Origin: Betaproteobacteria bacterium
GTDB lineage: Bacteria > Pseudomonadota > Gammaproteobacteria > Burkholderiales > Rhodocyclaceae
NCBI GenBank assembly: GCA_028868235.1
Contig: JAGWUW010000186.1
Coordinates: forward strand, 1-5,777
Direction: 5' to 3'
Length of the DNA stretch: 5,777 nucleotides
Shown: positions 1-5,777 of the stretch, one piece after another
Position numbering within the stretch: the stretch's first letter is position 1
Layout of the letters: every line of letters starts with the position of its first letter
The notes under the pieces: generated by a model
What the model was told of the DNA's origin: nothing
The model's input: the letters and a program-made list of their open reading frames with translations, nothing else
Databases searched by the model: none
Translations under genes and position numbers: made by a program

Positions 1-328
1 GCACCGTCAGGTGCGCGTAATGCGCCGCCAGCGCCTTGTTCTGCTCCGCCGCCTCGCGCGCCACGACGCTTGGGCAGATCACCAAGTCGCCGAATACAAC
101 CGGCTCCGTATCGTAGGGAAAAGACAGCACGTTGGTTGCGTAGTCCTTGCCGCGGTACTCGTTGTTCAGCGATTGCCCTTCGTCAGCGTCGACCATGCGA
201 ATAGTAATCTCGCCGCCGCCGACGAGTGCCGCACGCGCCCAACGCACGAAGTCAGCCCGCAAGGGTAGCCCGTCCCGGTTACAGGCATATTGCACGGAGA
301 GGTTAAGTCGATTGCTGGCGTTTTTCAT
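1..328 (-). CDS. ybeY: Endoribonuclease YbeY (rRNA maturation factor), 3' end outside window
   Basis: YbeY is a zinc-dependent single-strand endoribonuclease that helps mature 16S rRNA 3' ends and takes part in 70S ribosome quality control. The 109 codons visible begin [15 protein letters not shown]. They include the family blocks [20 protein letters not shown] (residues 41-60), [13 protein letters not shown] (61-73) and FGDLVICP (79-86), and the reading stops at AAHYAHLTV. The metal-binding HGxLHLxGYDH motif should follow directly, so the catalytic histidines lie beyond position 1. The chosen ATG (328-326) lies inside the end of phoH, giving a 26-bp overlap. It places the usual LxLSVQ start of the family near residue 8. 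No good Shine-Dalgarno sequence precedes it, so translational coupling to phoH is likely (inference). Assignment comes from remembered family motifs and the miaB-phoH-ybeY order. The partial gene shows no frameshift. Confidence 0.93.
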   Translation of the reverse strand, partial: MKNASNRLNLSVQYACNRDGLPLRADFVRWARAALVGGGEITIRMVDADEGQSLNNEYRGKDYATNVLSFPYDTEPVVFGDLVICPSVVAREAAEQNKALAAHYAHLTV

Positions 329-1295
329 AGGCGTCGACGATGCGGGCAACCAACGGGTGGCGAACCACATCTTCCTTCTTGAACTGGGTGAAAGCGATTC
401 CGCGCACGTCGCGCAGCACATCGATAGCCTCCTTGAGACCGCTTTTGTGGCCCTTGGGCAGGTCGATCTGGGTGATGTCGCCGGTGACTACCGCCTTGGC
501 GCCGATGCCGATACGGGTCAGGAACATCTTCATCTGCTCGGGGGTGGTGTTCTGCGCCTCGTCGAGAATTATGAAAGCATGGTTCAGCGTGCGGCCGCGC
601 ATGAAGGCGAGCGGCGCGATCTCGATGGCGCGCTTCTCGTATAGCTTGGCGACGCGGTCGGCGCCCATCAGGTCGTACAGTGCGTCGTACAGTGGTCGCA
701 GGTAGGGGTCGATCTTCTGCGTCAGGTCACCGGGTAGGAAGCCCAGTCGTTCGCCGGCTTCGACGGCCGGGCGGGTAAGGATGATGCGCTCGACAAGGTC
801 GCGCTCGAAGGCATCGACGGCGCTAGCGACGGCCAGATAGGTCTTGCCGGTTCCAGCCGGGCCGATGCCGAAAGTGATGTCGTGTTCCTGGATGTGCTTT
901 AGGTATTCGACCTGGCGCGGCGTGCGGCCGTGCAGTTCAGTCTTGCGGGTGACCAGTTGCGGACCATCCATAGGGCCTTCCGCGGCGCGCGACATGCGGC
1001 GTACCGGCGCGTTGAGGAATTCGATCAGGCCGAGCTGAATTTCATCGACCGAGAGTGGCTCGCGTGCCATGGCGTAGAAGTGGCGAAGAGCGTCAGCCGT
1101 CAGCTGTGCCTTTTCGCCGGTGATCGACAGCCGTTCGTTACGACGACGGATCACTACGTCGAAACCGGTTTCGATCTGCCGGATGTTCTCGTCGAGCGGA
1201 CCGCACAGGTTGGCGAGCAGGGTGTTGTCGACCGGTGCGAGGGCGAACTCGACCGGTCTCGACTTGGGCGCCGGCTTAGTCTTCGCGGATGACAA
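303..1295 (-). CDS. ybeZ: PhoH family protein YbeZ, P-loop NTPase
   Basis: PhoH-like NTPase, the cytoplasmic partner encoded beside the RNase YbeY, thought to act in RNA processing; its exact role is not settled. From the start chosen here (330 aa), the Walker A motif GPAGTGKT is at residues 145-152 and Walker [10 protein letters not shown] at 241-249. [13 protein letters not shown] sensor-like block lies at 269-280, and [16 protein letters not shown] near the C-terminus is typical of PhoH. The N-terminal ~110 residues hold the KH-like region seen in YbeZ-type PhoH ([13 protein letters not shown]). An ATG at 1340 is open in frame, but it would overlap miaB by 65 bp, lacks a ribosome binding site and adds residues unlike the family. 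The TTG at 1295 has GAGG five bases upstream and overlaps miaB by only 20 bp, so I prefer it. The gene also overlaps ybeY. Function is near certain; the start is moderately sure. Confidence 0.93.
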   Translation of the reverse strand: MSSAKTKPAPKSRPVEFALAPVDNTLLANLCGPLDENIRQIETGFDVVIRRRNERLSITGEKAQLTADALRHFYAMAREPLSVDEIQLGLIEFLNAPVRRMSRAAEGPMDGPQLVTRKTELHGRTPRQVEYLKHIQEHDITFGIGPAGTGKTYLAVASAVDAFERDLVERIILTRPAVEAGERLGFLPGDLTQKIDPYLRPLYDALYDLMGADRVAKLYEKRAIEIAPLAFMRGRTLNHAFIILDEAQNTTPEQMKMFLTRIGIGAKAVVTGDITQIDLPKGHKSGLKEAIDVLRDVRGIAFTQFKKEDVVRHPLVARIVDAYEKRQQST

Positions 1296-2613
1296 TTTCG
1301 CCTCGCAGGCTGTGCGGCAGGGCCGAAGTGATGCGGACATCGACGAATGTATTGATCAGGCGCGGATTGCCGGCGAAATTGACGATCCGGTTGTTATCGG
1401 TGCGCCCAGCCAATTCGTGCGCGTCCTTCTTCGAGGTACCCTCGACCAATACACGCTGCACGCTGCCGACCATGGACTGGCTGACAGCTTGCGCCAGTTC
1501 GTCAATGCGCTTCTGCAGGCGGGCCAAGCGAGCCGACTTCACTTCGGTCGGCGTATTGTCGTCGAGTTCCAGTGCTGGTGTGCCGGGACGCGGGCTGTAA
1601 ATGAAGGAGAACGAGGCGTCGAATTGGACATCATCGATGAGCTTCATGGTTTTTTCGAAATCCTCGTCCGTTTCGCCTGGGAAGCCGACGATGAAGTCCG
1701 TGGACATCGAAATGTCCGGCCGCGCGGCGCGCAGTTTGCGGATGATGGATTTGTACTCCAGCGTCGTGTAGCCACGCTTCATGGCGGCCAGCACGCGGTC
1801 GGAGCCGGCCTGCACCGGTAGATGCAGATGCGACACCAGCTTCGGCACCTTGGCGTAGGTGTCGATCAGGCGCTGCGACATTTCGCGCGGGTGCGAGGTC
1901 GTGTAGCGGATACGCTCGATGCCCGGCACTTCGGCGATGTATTCGATGAGCATCGCCAGATCAGCTTTCTCATCGGTGCCTTCCATGTCGCCGCGATAGG
2001 CATTGACGTTCTGGCCGAGCAGGGTCACCTCGCCCACGCCATGGGCGGCCAGGTCGGCCACTTCGGTCAGTACGTCATTGAACGGCCGCGAGACTTCGCC
2101 GCCGCGGGTGTAGGGCACGATGCAGAAGGTGCAGAATTTCGAGCACCCTTCCATGATCGACACGAAGGCGGTGGCGCCCTTCACCTCGGCCGGCGGCATG
2201 GCGTCGAACTTCTCGATTTCCGGGAAGGACACGTCGACCGCCGCCTTGCCCTTGCTCTTGCGCTCAGCAATCAGCTGCGGCAGGCGATGGAGGGTCTGCG
2301 GGCCAAAGACGATATCGACGTAGGGCGCGCGCGACACGATGGCCTCGCCCTCTTGGCTGGCCACGCAGCCGCCGACGCCGATCACAAGGTTCGGGTTCTG
2401 CTGTTTCAGGTGCTTGACCCGGCCCAGATCGTGGAAAACCTTCTCCTGCGCCTTTTCGCGCACCGAGCAGGTGTTGAACAGGATGATGTCGGCTTCTTCG
2501 GGGTTGTCTGTCTTGACAATACCTTCGGAGGCATTGAGTACGTCGGCCATCTTGTCCGAGTCGTACTCATTCATCTGGCACCCAAAAGTGCGGATGAAAA
2601 GCTTTTTGGTCAT
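1276..2613 (-). CDS. miaB: tRNA-2-methylthio-N6-dimethylallyladenosine synthase MiaB
   Basis: Radical SAM methylthiotransferase that converts i6A37 to ms2i6A37 in tRNAs reading codons that begin with U. It uses two 4Fe-4S clusters and acts in the cytoplasm. The 445-aa length is normal. The N-terminal UPF0004 domain carries the auxiliary-cluster cysteines C12 ([11 protein letters not shown]), C49 (NTCSVREKA) and C83 (GVGGCVA). The radical SAM triad CxxxCxxC is C157, C161 and C164 ([18 protein letters not shown]). A TRAM RNA-binding domain fills roughly residues 375-445. All six cluster ligands are present. The start [19 protein letters not shown] aligns with the E. coli protein from residue 1, although no clear Shine-Dalgarno sequence precedes the ATG. 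It is the first gene of an overlapping miaB-phoH-ybeY series and has a likely promoter about 60 bp upstream. Confidence 0.98.
   Translation of the reverse strand: MTKKLFIRTFGCQMNEYDSDKMADVLNASEGIVKTDNPEEADIILFNTCSVREKAQEKVFHDLGRVKHLKQQNPNLVIGVGGCVASQEGEAIVSRAPYVDIVFGPQTLHRLPQLIAERKSKGKAAVDVSFPEIEKFDAMPPAEVKGATAFVSIMEGCSKFCTFCIVPYTRGGEVSRPFNDVLTEVADLAAHGVGEVTLLGQNVNAYRGDMEGTDEKADLAMLIEYIAEVPGIERIRYTTSHPREMSQRLIDTYAKVPKLVSHLHLPVQAGSDRVLAAMKRGYTTLEYKSIIRKLRAARPDISMSTDFIVGFPGETDEDFEKTMKLIDDVQFDASFSFIYSPRPGTPALELDDNTPTEVKSARLARLQKRIDELAQAVSQSMVGSVQRVLVEGTSKKDAHELAGRTDNNRIVNFAGNPRLINTFVDVRITSALPHSLRGEIVIRED
1301..1304 (-). promoter_or_regulatory. Ribosome binding site that supports a TTG start for phoH
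   Basis: On the minus strand GAGG is followed by CGAAA and then TTG (1295-1293), a good Shine-Dalgarno match with a five-base spacer. It lies inside the last codons of miaB. The competing ATG at 1340 has no purine-rich sequence ahead of it. This decides the start by inference only. Confidence 0.55.
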
Positions 2614-2673
2614 GGAAATGCTTTGAAAATCAGTGGGTGCCGCTTCGGCAAGCGCGCAGCAGAAAAGTTGCGC

Positions 2674-2679
2674 ATTATA
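2674..2679 (-). promoter_or_regulatory. Likely -10 element of the miaB promoter
   Basis: The minus strand reads a perfect TATAAT here, within GTTATAATGCGC. Transcription would begin near 2667 and leave a leader of about 54 bases before the miaB ATG. I see no good -35 hexamer at 16-18 bases upstream (GGCAGA at 17 bases is poor), and the extended TGn motif is absent. It is the only recognisable core element in the gap, so it is the best candidate for the miaB-phoH-ybeY operon. Confidence 0.5.
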
Positions 2680-2685
2680 ACGCGG

Positions 2686-2715
2686 TTGACCATCTATCTG
2701 CCGCCCAACTATAAT
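2686..2715 (+). promoter_or_regulatory. Sigma70-type promoter of tRNA-Met
   Basis: A -35 TTGACC (2686-2691), an 18-base spacer and a perfect -10 TATAAT (2710-2715) sit just upstream of the tRNA. Transcription would start near 2722, leaving a leader of about six bases for RNase P to remove. The stretch after the -10 is CGCGCCC, a GC-rich discriminator as found in stable-RNA promoters under stringent (ppGpp) control. The stringent control is inferred. Confidence 0.82.
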
Positions 2716-2727
2716 TCGCGCCCTCTT

Positions 2728-2804
2728 GGTGATGTAGCTCAGACGGTTAGAGCGATGGATTCATAACCCATAGGTCGGCAGTTCGATTCTGCCCATCACC
2801 ACCA
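2728..2804 (+). tRNA. tRNA-Met(CAT), elongator
   Basis: A 77-base cloverleaf with encoded CCA. The acceptor stem GGTGATG (2728-2734) pairs fully with CATCACC (2794-2800), the discriminator is A2801 and CCA is 2802-2804. The D stem is GCTC/GAGC. The anticodon loop TTCATAA has CAT at 2762-2764. The T stem GGCAG/CTGCC encloses TTCGATT. The fully paired first base pair G-C shows it is an elongator rather than initiator tRNA, which has an unpaired first position. A tRNA-Ile with modified C34 also has a CAT anticodon gene, but the body resembles betaproteobacterial elongator tRNA-Met. The last anticodon-stem pair is A2759 against C2767, a mismatch. This is the only plus-strand gene in the window. 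Confidence 0.95.
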
Positions 2805-2810
2805 AAACTC

Positions 2811-2840
2811 CGGAGCCCGCTGATTTGTCAGCGGGCTTCG
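2811..2840. terminator. Shared hairpin terminator between tRNA-Met and the thioesterase gene
   Basis: GCCCGCTGA (2815-2823) pairs perfectly with TCAGCGGGC (2828-2836) around a TTTG loop, and the stem extends to 13 pairs with one G-T wobble. The downstream T run is weak on the plus strand (TTCGCCGTTT). On the minus strand GAGTTTTGG follows after several bases. It lies between convergent genes and covers the thioesterase stop codon (2830-2828), so it plausibly serves both directions, with modest strength. Confidence 0.62.
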
Positions 2841-3325
2841 CCGTTTACGCCCTCCTGCAGCTGCTTTTGCCGTATCTCGAATTCCTTGCGTAGTTCGCGG
2901 CGTAACTGGGCGCCTTGGTAGCGGCGAATCTCTTCCTGAGTCTTGGGTTCCAGCGGCGGGACTGGAGTGGTTAGGGCGTTGTCGCCGACGGCCACCATGG
3001 TAAAAAAACAGCTGTTGGCGTGGCGGACGACCTGATCGCGGATGCTTTCGGCTAGCACCTTGATTCCGATTTCCATCGAGGTGTTGCCGGTGTAGTTCAC
3101 CGAGGCGAGAAAGGTGACTAGCTCGCCGACGTGGATGGGCTGGCGGAACATGACCTGATCGACCGACAGAGTTACGACGTACTGGCTGGCATAGCGGCTG
3201 GCGCAGGCGTAGGCGACTTGATCGAGCAGCCTAAGGATGGTGCCGCCATGGACGTTGCCAGAGAAGTTGGCCATGTCCGGCGTCATCAACACGGTCATGG
3301 CGAGTTGGTGTTTGGGTAAATCCAT
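2828..3325 (-). CDS. Hotdog-fold acyl-CoA thioesterase
   Basis: A 165-aa cytoplasmic enzyme of the acyl-CoA thioester hydrolase family (YciA and ACOT7-like), expected to cleave acyl-CoA to free fatty acid and CoA. The hotdog core spans roughly residues 8-115. The signature GNVHGGTILRLLDQVAYA is at 23-40, with N24 and D35 in the positions usually catalytic in this family. The block VTLSVDQVMFRQPIHVGE (51-68) is the second conserved segment. The C-terminal ~40 residues are rich in Arg, Lys, Glu and Gln and probably form a helix outside the core. The substrate chain length cannot be read from sequence. The ATG has GGGAA nearby but only a weak Shine-Dalgarno match. It lies just past the ahpF terminator and faces tRNA-Met. 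There is no evident functional link to either neighbour. Confidence 0.9.
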   Translation of the reverse strand: MDLPKHQLAMTVLMTPDMANFSGNVHGGTILRLLDQVAYACASRYASQYVVTLSVDQVMFRQPIHVGELVTFLASVNYTGNTSMEIGIKVLAESIRDQVVRHANSCFFTMVAVGDNALTTPVPPLEPKTQEEIRRYQGAQLRRELRKEFEIRQKQLQEGVNGEAR

Positions 3326-3345
3326 TTGCTGTTCCCGAAAGAAAA

Positions 3346-3377
3346 ACGGCCAGGGACGGTAAGTCGTCGCTGGCCGT
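3346..3377 (-). terminator. Rho-independent terminator of ahpF
   Basis: On the minus strand ACGGCCAG pairs with CTGGCCGT. After a single C-C mismatch GACG pairs with CGTC around a six-base loop, giving 12 pairs in all. TTTTTCTTTC follows at once on the minus strand, which is the classic intrinsic-terminator layout. It begins about 20 bp after the ahpF stop codon and ends 20 bp before the thioesterase ATG. Confidence 0.88.
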
Positions 3378-3396
3378 AGTTTAAGACAAGGGCGAA

Positions 3397-4950
3397 TCAG
3401 GTCGGGGCTGAACTTCGGATTAGATAGTCAAAGGCCGACAGCGATGCCGTTGCACCGGCGCCCATCGCGATGACGATCTGCTTGTAGGGTACGGTCGTGC
3501 AGTCGCCGGCAGCAAAGACGCCGGGTACCGAGGTCTGACCCTTGGCGTCGATCTCGATTTCGCCAAAACGGCTCAAATTCAGCGTGCCCTTCAGCCAGTC
3601 GGTGTTGGGCAGCAGGCCGATCTGGACAAAGATGCCTTCCAGTTCGAGGTGTCGAATTTCCTCACTGACGCGGTCCTTGTAGGTGATGCCATTCACCTTC
3701 TGGCCGTCGCCGGTCACCTCGGTGGTTTGCGCCGACTTGATGACCGTGACGTTGGGCAGGCTGTAGAGCTTTTTTTGCAGGACTGCATCGGCGCGCAGGG
3801 TGTCGGCGAACTCAAGCAGGGTGACGTGGGCGACGATGCCGGCCAGGTCGATTGCCGCTTCGACGCCGGAGTTGCCGCCGCCGATGACCGCGACACGCTT
3901 GCCCTTGAACAGCGGGCCGTCGCAATGCGGGCAGAAGCAGACGCCCTTGGCCTTGTATTCCTTTTCGCCGGGCACGTTCATCTCGCGCCAGCGGGCGCCG
4001 GTGGCGAGAATCACCGATTTGCTTTTCAGGGTGGCGCCGTTGTCGAGTTCCACTTCGATCAGCTCGCCCGGAGTCAGTTTGGCGGCGCGCTGCAGGTTCA
4101 TGACGTCGACTTCATAGTCCTTGACGTGCTGTTCCAGCGCGGCCACCAGCTTGGGGCCTTCGGTGTGGCTGACCGAAATGAAATTCTCGATACCCAGCGT
4201 ATCCATGACCTGTCCACCGAAACGCTCAGCGACGATGCCTGTTCGGATGCCCTTGCGGGCGGCGTAGATGGCGGCTGCTGCGCCGGCCGGACCGCCGCCG
4301 ACGACGAGAACGTCGAAGGCTTCCTTCTTGCTGAGTTCTTCGGCGGCACGGGCGGCGGCCCCGGTATCGACCTTGGCGAGAATCTCCTCGATGAGCATGC
4401 GGCCGGCGCCGAATTCGGCACCGTTCAGGTAGGTGGTAGGCACGGCCATGATCTGGCGGGCGTTCACTTCGTCCTGGAACATCGCGCCGTCGATCATCGT
4501 GCTGGTCACGCCAGGGTTGAGCACGGCCATCAGGTTGAGTGCCTGCACGACGTCTGGGCAATTGTGGCAGGACAGTGAAATGTAGGTTTCGAAGTCGAAG
4601 CTGCCGGGCAGGGCCTTGATCTGGTCGATGACCGACTGTTCGACTTTGGGCGGGTGGCCGCCGGTCTGCAGCAGGGCGAGGACAAGCGAGGTGAATTCAT
4701 GGCCCATCGGGATGCCGGCAAAGTGGATGCGCGGCGTTTCGCCCGGCACACCGACGGCGAAAGAGGGGCGGCGGGCGGCATTGCCGTTTTCACGCAGGCT
4801 GACTTTGGCGGAGAGGCTGGCGATATCGACCAGCAAGTCGCGCATTTCGCGGGCCTTGGCGCTGTCGTCGAAGGAGGCGACGAGTTCGATCGGGCGCTGT
4901 AACTTTTCGAGGTAGGCCGTCAACTGGGCCTTGATGTTGGCGTCAAGCAT
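3397..4950 (-). CDS. ahpF: Alkyl hydroperoxide reductase subunit F (NADH:peroxiredoxin reductase)
   Basis: FAD flavoprotein that passes electrons from NADH through two disulfide centres to AhpC. From the chosen start it has 517 aa, close to the roughly 520 of E. coli AhpF. The N-terminal tandem thioredoxin-like domain carries the redox pair C128 and C131 ([15 protein letters not shown]). The thioredoxin-reductase-like part begins with the FAD motif GGGPAG (218-223). It has the active-site pair C340 and C343 ([13 protein letters not shown]), the NADH motif GGGNSG (357-362) and the FAD-binding [10 protein letters not shown] (477-486). The frame stays open to 4977, but [20 protein letters not shown] matches the E. 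coli N-terminus, and GGGAG stands seven bases before this ATG. One additional cysteine, C338, lies two residues before the active-site pair. It lies 124 bp downstream of ahpC and is followed by a strong terminator. Confidence 0.98.
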   Translation of the reverse strand: MLDANIKAQLTAYLEKLQRPIELVASFDDSAKAREMRDLLVDIASLSAKVSLRENGNAARRPSFAVGVPGETPRIHFAGIPMGHEFTSLVLALLQTGGHPPKVEQSVIDQIKALPGSFDFETYISLSCHNCPDVVQALNLMAVLNPGVTSTMIDGAMFQDEVNARQIMAVPTTYLNGAEFGAGRMLIEEILAKVDTGAAARAAEELSKKEAFDVLVVGGGPAGAAAAIYAARKGIRTGIVAERFGGQVMDTLGIENFISVSHTEGPKLVAALEQHVKDYEVDVMNLQRAAKLTPGELIEVELDNGATLKSKSVILATGARWREMNVPGEKEYKAKGVCFCPHCDGPLFKGKRVAVIGGGNSGVEAAIDLAGIVAHVTLLEFADTLRADAVLQKKLYSLPNVTVIKSAQTTEVTGDGQKVNGITYKDRVSEEIRHLELEGIFVQIGLLPNTDWLKGTLNLSRFGEIEIDAKGQTSVPGVFAAGDCTTVPYKQIVIAMGAGATASLSAFDYLIRSSAPT

Positions 4951-4955
4951 GGTTT

Positions 4956-4962
4956 CTCTCCC
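4956..4962 (-). promoter_or_regulatory. Ribosome binding site that fixes the ahpF start
   Basis: The minus strand reads GGGAGAG, with the GGGAG core seven bases before the ATG at 4950-4948. An upstream in-frame ATG at 4977 would add nine residues not found in the family and has no such site, so the shorter protein is preferred. Confidence 0.8.
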
Positions 4963-5013
4963 GTTGCTGAATTCCACTGGAATGGCCCGAAGACCGGGGC
5001 ATTGCGCTGAAAT

Positions 5014-5036
5014 CCCGCCGCCGGGGTAGCGGCGGG
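5014..5036. terminator. GC-rich hairpin in the ahpC-ahpF spacer, possible attenuator
   Basis: CCCGCCGC (5014-5021) pairs perfectly with GCGGCGGG (5029-5036) around a seven-base loop. On the plus strand TTTCTCTTTTTTAT follows, a full intrinsic-terminator tail, yet no plus-strand gene precedes it. In the direction of ahp transcription the stem is preceded by AAAAAAGAGAAA and followed only by ATTTCAG, a weak tail. It may therefore let part of the transcripts through to ahpF or protect the ahpC mRNA 3' end; both are inferred. Confidence 0.55.
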
Positions 5037-5074
5037 TTTCTCTTTTTTATGGATCTCTGTTGGTGGTTGGGGGC

Positions 5075-5638
5075 TTAGATCTTGCCGACCAAGTCCAGCG
5101 AGGGCGCCAGGGTCTTTTCGCCTTCCTTCCACTTGGCCGGGCACACTTCGTTCGGGTGGCTGGCGGTGTATTGGGCGGCCTTCAGTTTGCGCAGGGTCTC
5201 GGAAACGTCGCGGGCAATTTCATTGGAATGAATTTCAACGGTCTTGATGACGCCGTCCGGATTGATCACGAAAGTGCCGCGCAGGGCCAGGCCTTCTTCC
5301 GGGATATGCACGCCGAAGGCGTTGGTCAGGGCGTGCGTCGGGTCGCCGACCAGCGGGAACTGGGCCTTGCTGACGGCCGGCGAGGTTTCGTGCCAGACCT
5401 TGTGCGAGAAATGCGTGTCGGTGGTGACGATGTACACCTCGGCGCCGGCCTTCTGGAACTCGGCGTAGTTGTTGGCGGCATCTTCGATTTCGGTCGGGCA
5501 GTTGAAGGTGAAGGCGGCCGGCATGAAGATCACGACGGACCACTTGCCCTTCAGGCTGGCGTCGGTGACTTCGATGAACTTGCCATTGTGGAAAGCCTGG
5601 GTCTTGAACGGCTGGACTTGGGTGTTGATCAGGGACAT
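5075..5638 (-). CDS. ahpC: Alkyl hydroperoxide reductase subunit C (peroxiredoxin)
   Basis: Typical two-cysteine peroxiredoxin of the AhpC/Prx1 class, a cytoplasmic enzyme that reduces hydrogen peroxide, organic hydroperoxides and peroxynitrite and is recycled by AhpF. The 187-aa length equals that of E. coli AhpC. The peroxidatic cysteine is C47 in FMPAAFTFNCPTEIED, with P40 and T44 completing the PxxxTxxC active site. The resolving cysteine is C166 in HPNEVCPAKW. The protein ends KTLAPSLDLVGKI, like other bacterial AhpC. The FMPAAFTFNC form and the surrounding residues resemble Pseudomonas aeruginosa AhpC more closely than the E. coli form, which has FYPADFTFVC (from memory). AGAGGA stands eight bases before the ATG, a strong ribosome binding site. 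It is the first gene of an ahpC-ahpF unit with a probable OxyR site upstream. Confidence 0.98.
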   Translation of the reverse strand: MSLINTQVQPFKTQAFHNGKFIEVTDASLKGKWSVVIFMPAAFTFNCPTEIEDAANNYAEFQKAGAEVYIVTTDTHFSHKVWHETSPAVSKAQFPLVGDPTHALTNAFGVHIPEEGLALRGTFVINPDGVIKTVEIHSNEIARDVSETLRKLKAAQYTASHPNEVCPAKWKEGEKTLAPSLDLVGKI

Positions 5639-5720
5639 GGTGTTTTCCTCTTGGTTGGAAGGGTTGGCGACCTTTTTTGGCCGACGGAGGAAGTGTAGAT
5701 CGGGTTTTGCCTATTTTGTG

Positions 5721-5737
5721 TGCCAAGTCGATTGGCA
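5721..5737. repeat. Perfect 17-bp inverted repeat beside the OxyR site
   Basis: TGCCAA and TTGGCA arms flank a five-base centre (GTCGA). The right arm overlaps the first OxyR element by four bases. On the minus strand the left arm reads TTGGCA, a fair -35 hexamer for ahpC. It may be an operator or chance. Confidence 0.45.
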
Positions 5738-5767
5738 TTTTCAATCTTCAAAATAGGAAGGGGCAAT
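5731..5767 (-). promoter_or_regulatory. Probable OxyR-binding site upstream of ahpC
   Basis: On the minus strand four tetranucleotides stand exactly 11 bases apart: ATTG, CTAT, ATTG and CAAT, each separated by seven bases. The OxyR consensus is ATAG-N7-CTAT-N7-ATAG-N7-CTAT, so 13 of 16 positions agree at the exact spacing. The site ends 93 bp before the ahpC ATG, which leaves room for a promoter and leader. OxyR control of ahpC is well established in proteobacteria; its operation here is inferred. A TTGGCA at 5726-5721 could be the -35, but I cannot place a convincing -10. Confidence 0.72.
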
Positions 5768-5777
5768 TTCAGGGCCG

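Noticed and set aside
2638..2680. Small stems in the miaB leader (TGCCG/CGGCA and GCGCA/TGCGC) as a riboswitch
   Set aside because: The stems are five pairs each, the leader is only about 54 bases, and no known aptamer pattern is visible.
1822..2766. 314-codon plus-strand open frame opposite miaB and running into the tRNA
   Set aside because: It is antisense to miaB, crosses the promoter region and ends inside tRNA-Met, with no recognisable family.
3649..4578. Long 309-codon plus-strand open frame opposite ahpF
   Set aside because: It is antisense to a full, motif-complete ahpF. Its length follows from GC-rich codon structure, and it shows no recognisable domain.
4951..4977. Upstream ATG of ahpF at 4977
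   Set aside because: It adds nine residues not seen in AhpF and places the ribosome binding site inside the gene; the ATG at 4950 has a good site and matches the family N-terminus.
5014..5049. Plus-strand intrinsic terminator at the ahpC-ahpF spacer as evidence of a plus-strand gene
   Set aside because: Hairpin plus T tract is good in form, but no plus-strand gene or promoter feeds it; kept only as a possible attenuator or transcript-end stem.
5704..5727. TTGGCAC upstream of ahpC as a sigma54 -24 element
   Set aside because: TGGCAC matches the -24 box, but the -12 TTGC is absent at the required five-base spacing (ATAG stands there).
5071..5777. Long plus-strand frames opposite ahpC
   Set aside because: They mirror ahpC, which is complete with both catalytic cysteines, and have no domain of their own.

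Overview
The window looks like an ordinary chromosomal stretch of a GC-rich betaproteobacterium, possibly Rhodocyclaceae-like. This rests on protein resemblance and base composition, not on a search. It holds six protein genes, all on the minus strand, and one tRNA gene on the plus strand. No mobile element, CRISPR array or sign of recent transfer was seen, and no new multigene system.

Right-hand block (about 3346-5777): the peroxide-defence genes ahpC (5075-5638) and ahpF (3397-4950) are transcribed leftward. AhpC reduces hydrogen peroxide and organic peroxides, and AhpF re-reduces AhpC with NADH. A 37-bp site with four OxyR-like elements lies upstream of ahpC (5731-5767). A GC-rich hairpin sits in the 124-bp ahpC-ahpF spacer, and a strong Rho-independent terminator follows ahpF (3346-3377).

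Middle (about 2614-3325): a small hotdog-fold acyl-CoA thioesterase gene starts only 20 bp beyond the ahpF terminator. Facing it is an elongator tRNA-Met(CAT) gene (2728-2804). A hairpin between the two (2811-2840) spans the thioesterase stop codon and may end transcription from both sides. The tRNA promoter is back to back with a likely miaB promoter in a 114-bp gap.

Left-hand block (1-2613): miaB, phoH (ybeZ) and ybeY overlap one another in the conserved tRNA-modification and RNA-processing order seen in many proteobacteria. MiaB makes the ms2i6A37 modification in tRNA, PhoH/YbeZ is an NTPase that accompanies YbeY, and YbeY is a metal-dependent endoribonuclease of rRNA maturation. The window cuts ybeY just before its metal-binding histidine motif. 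Apart from the spacers described, the window is fully covered by genes.
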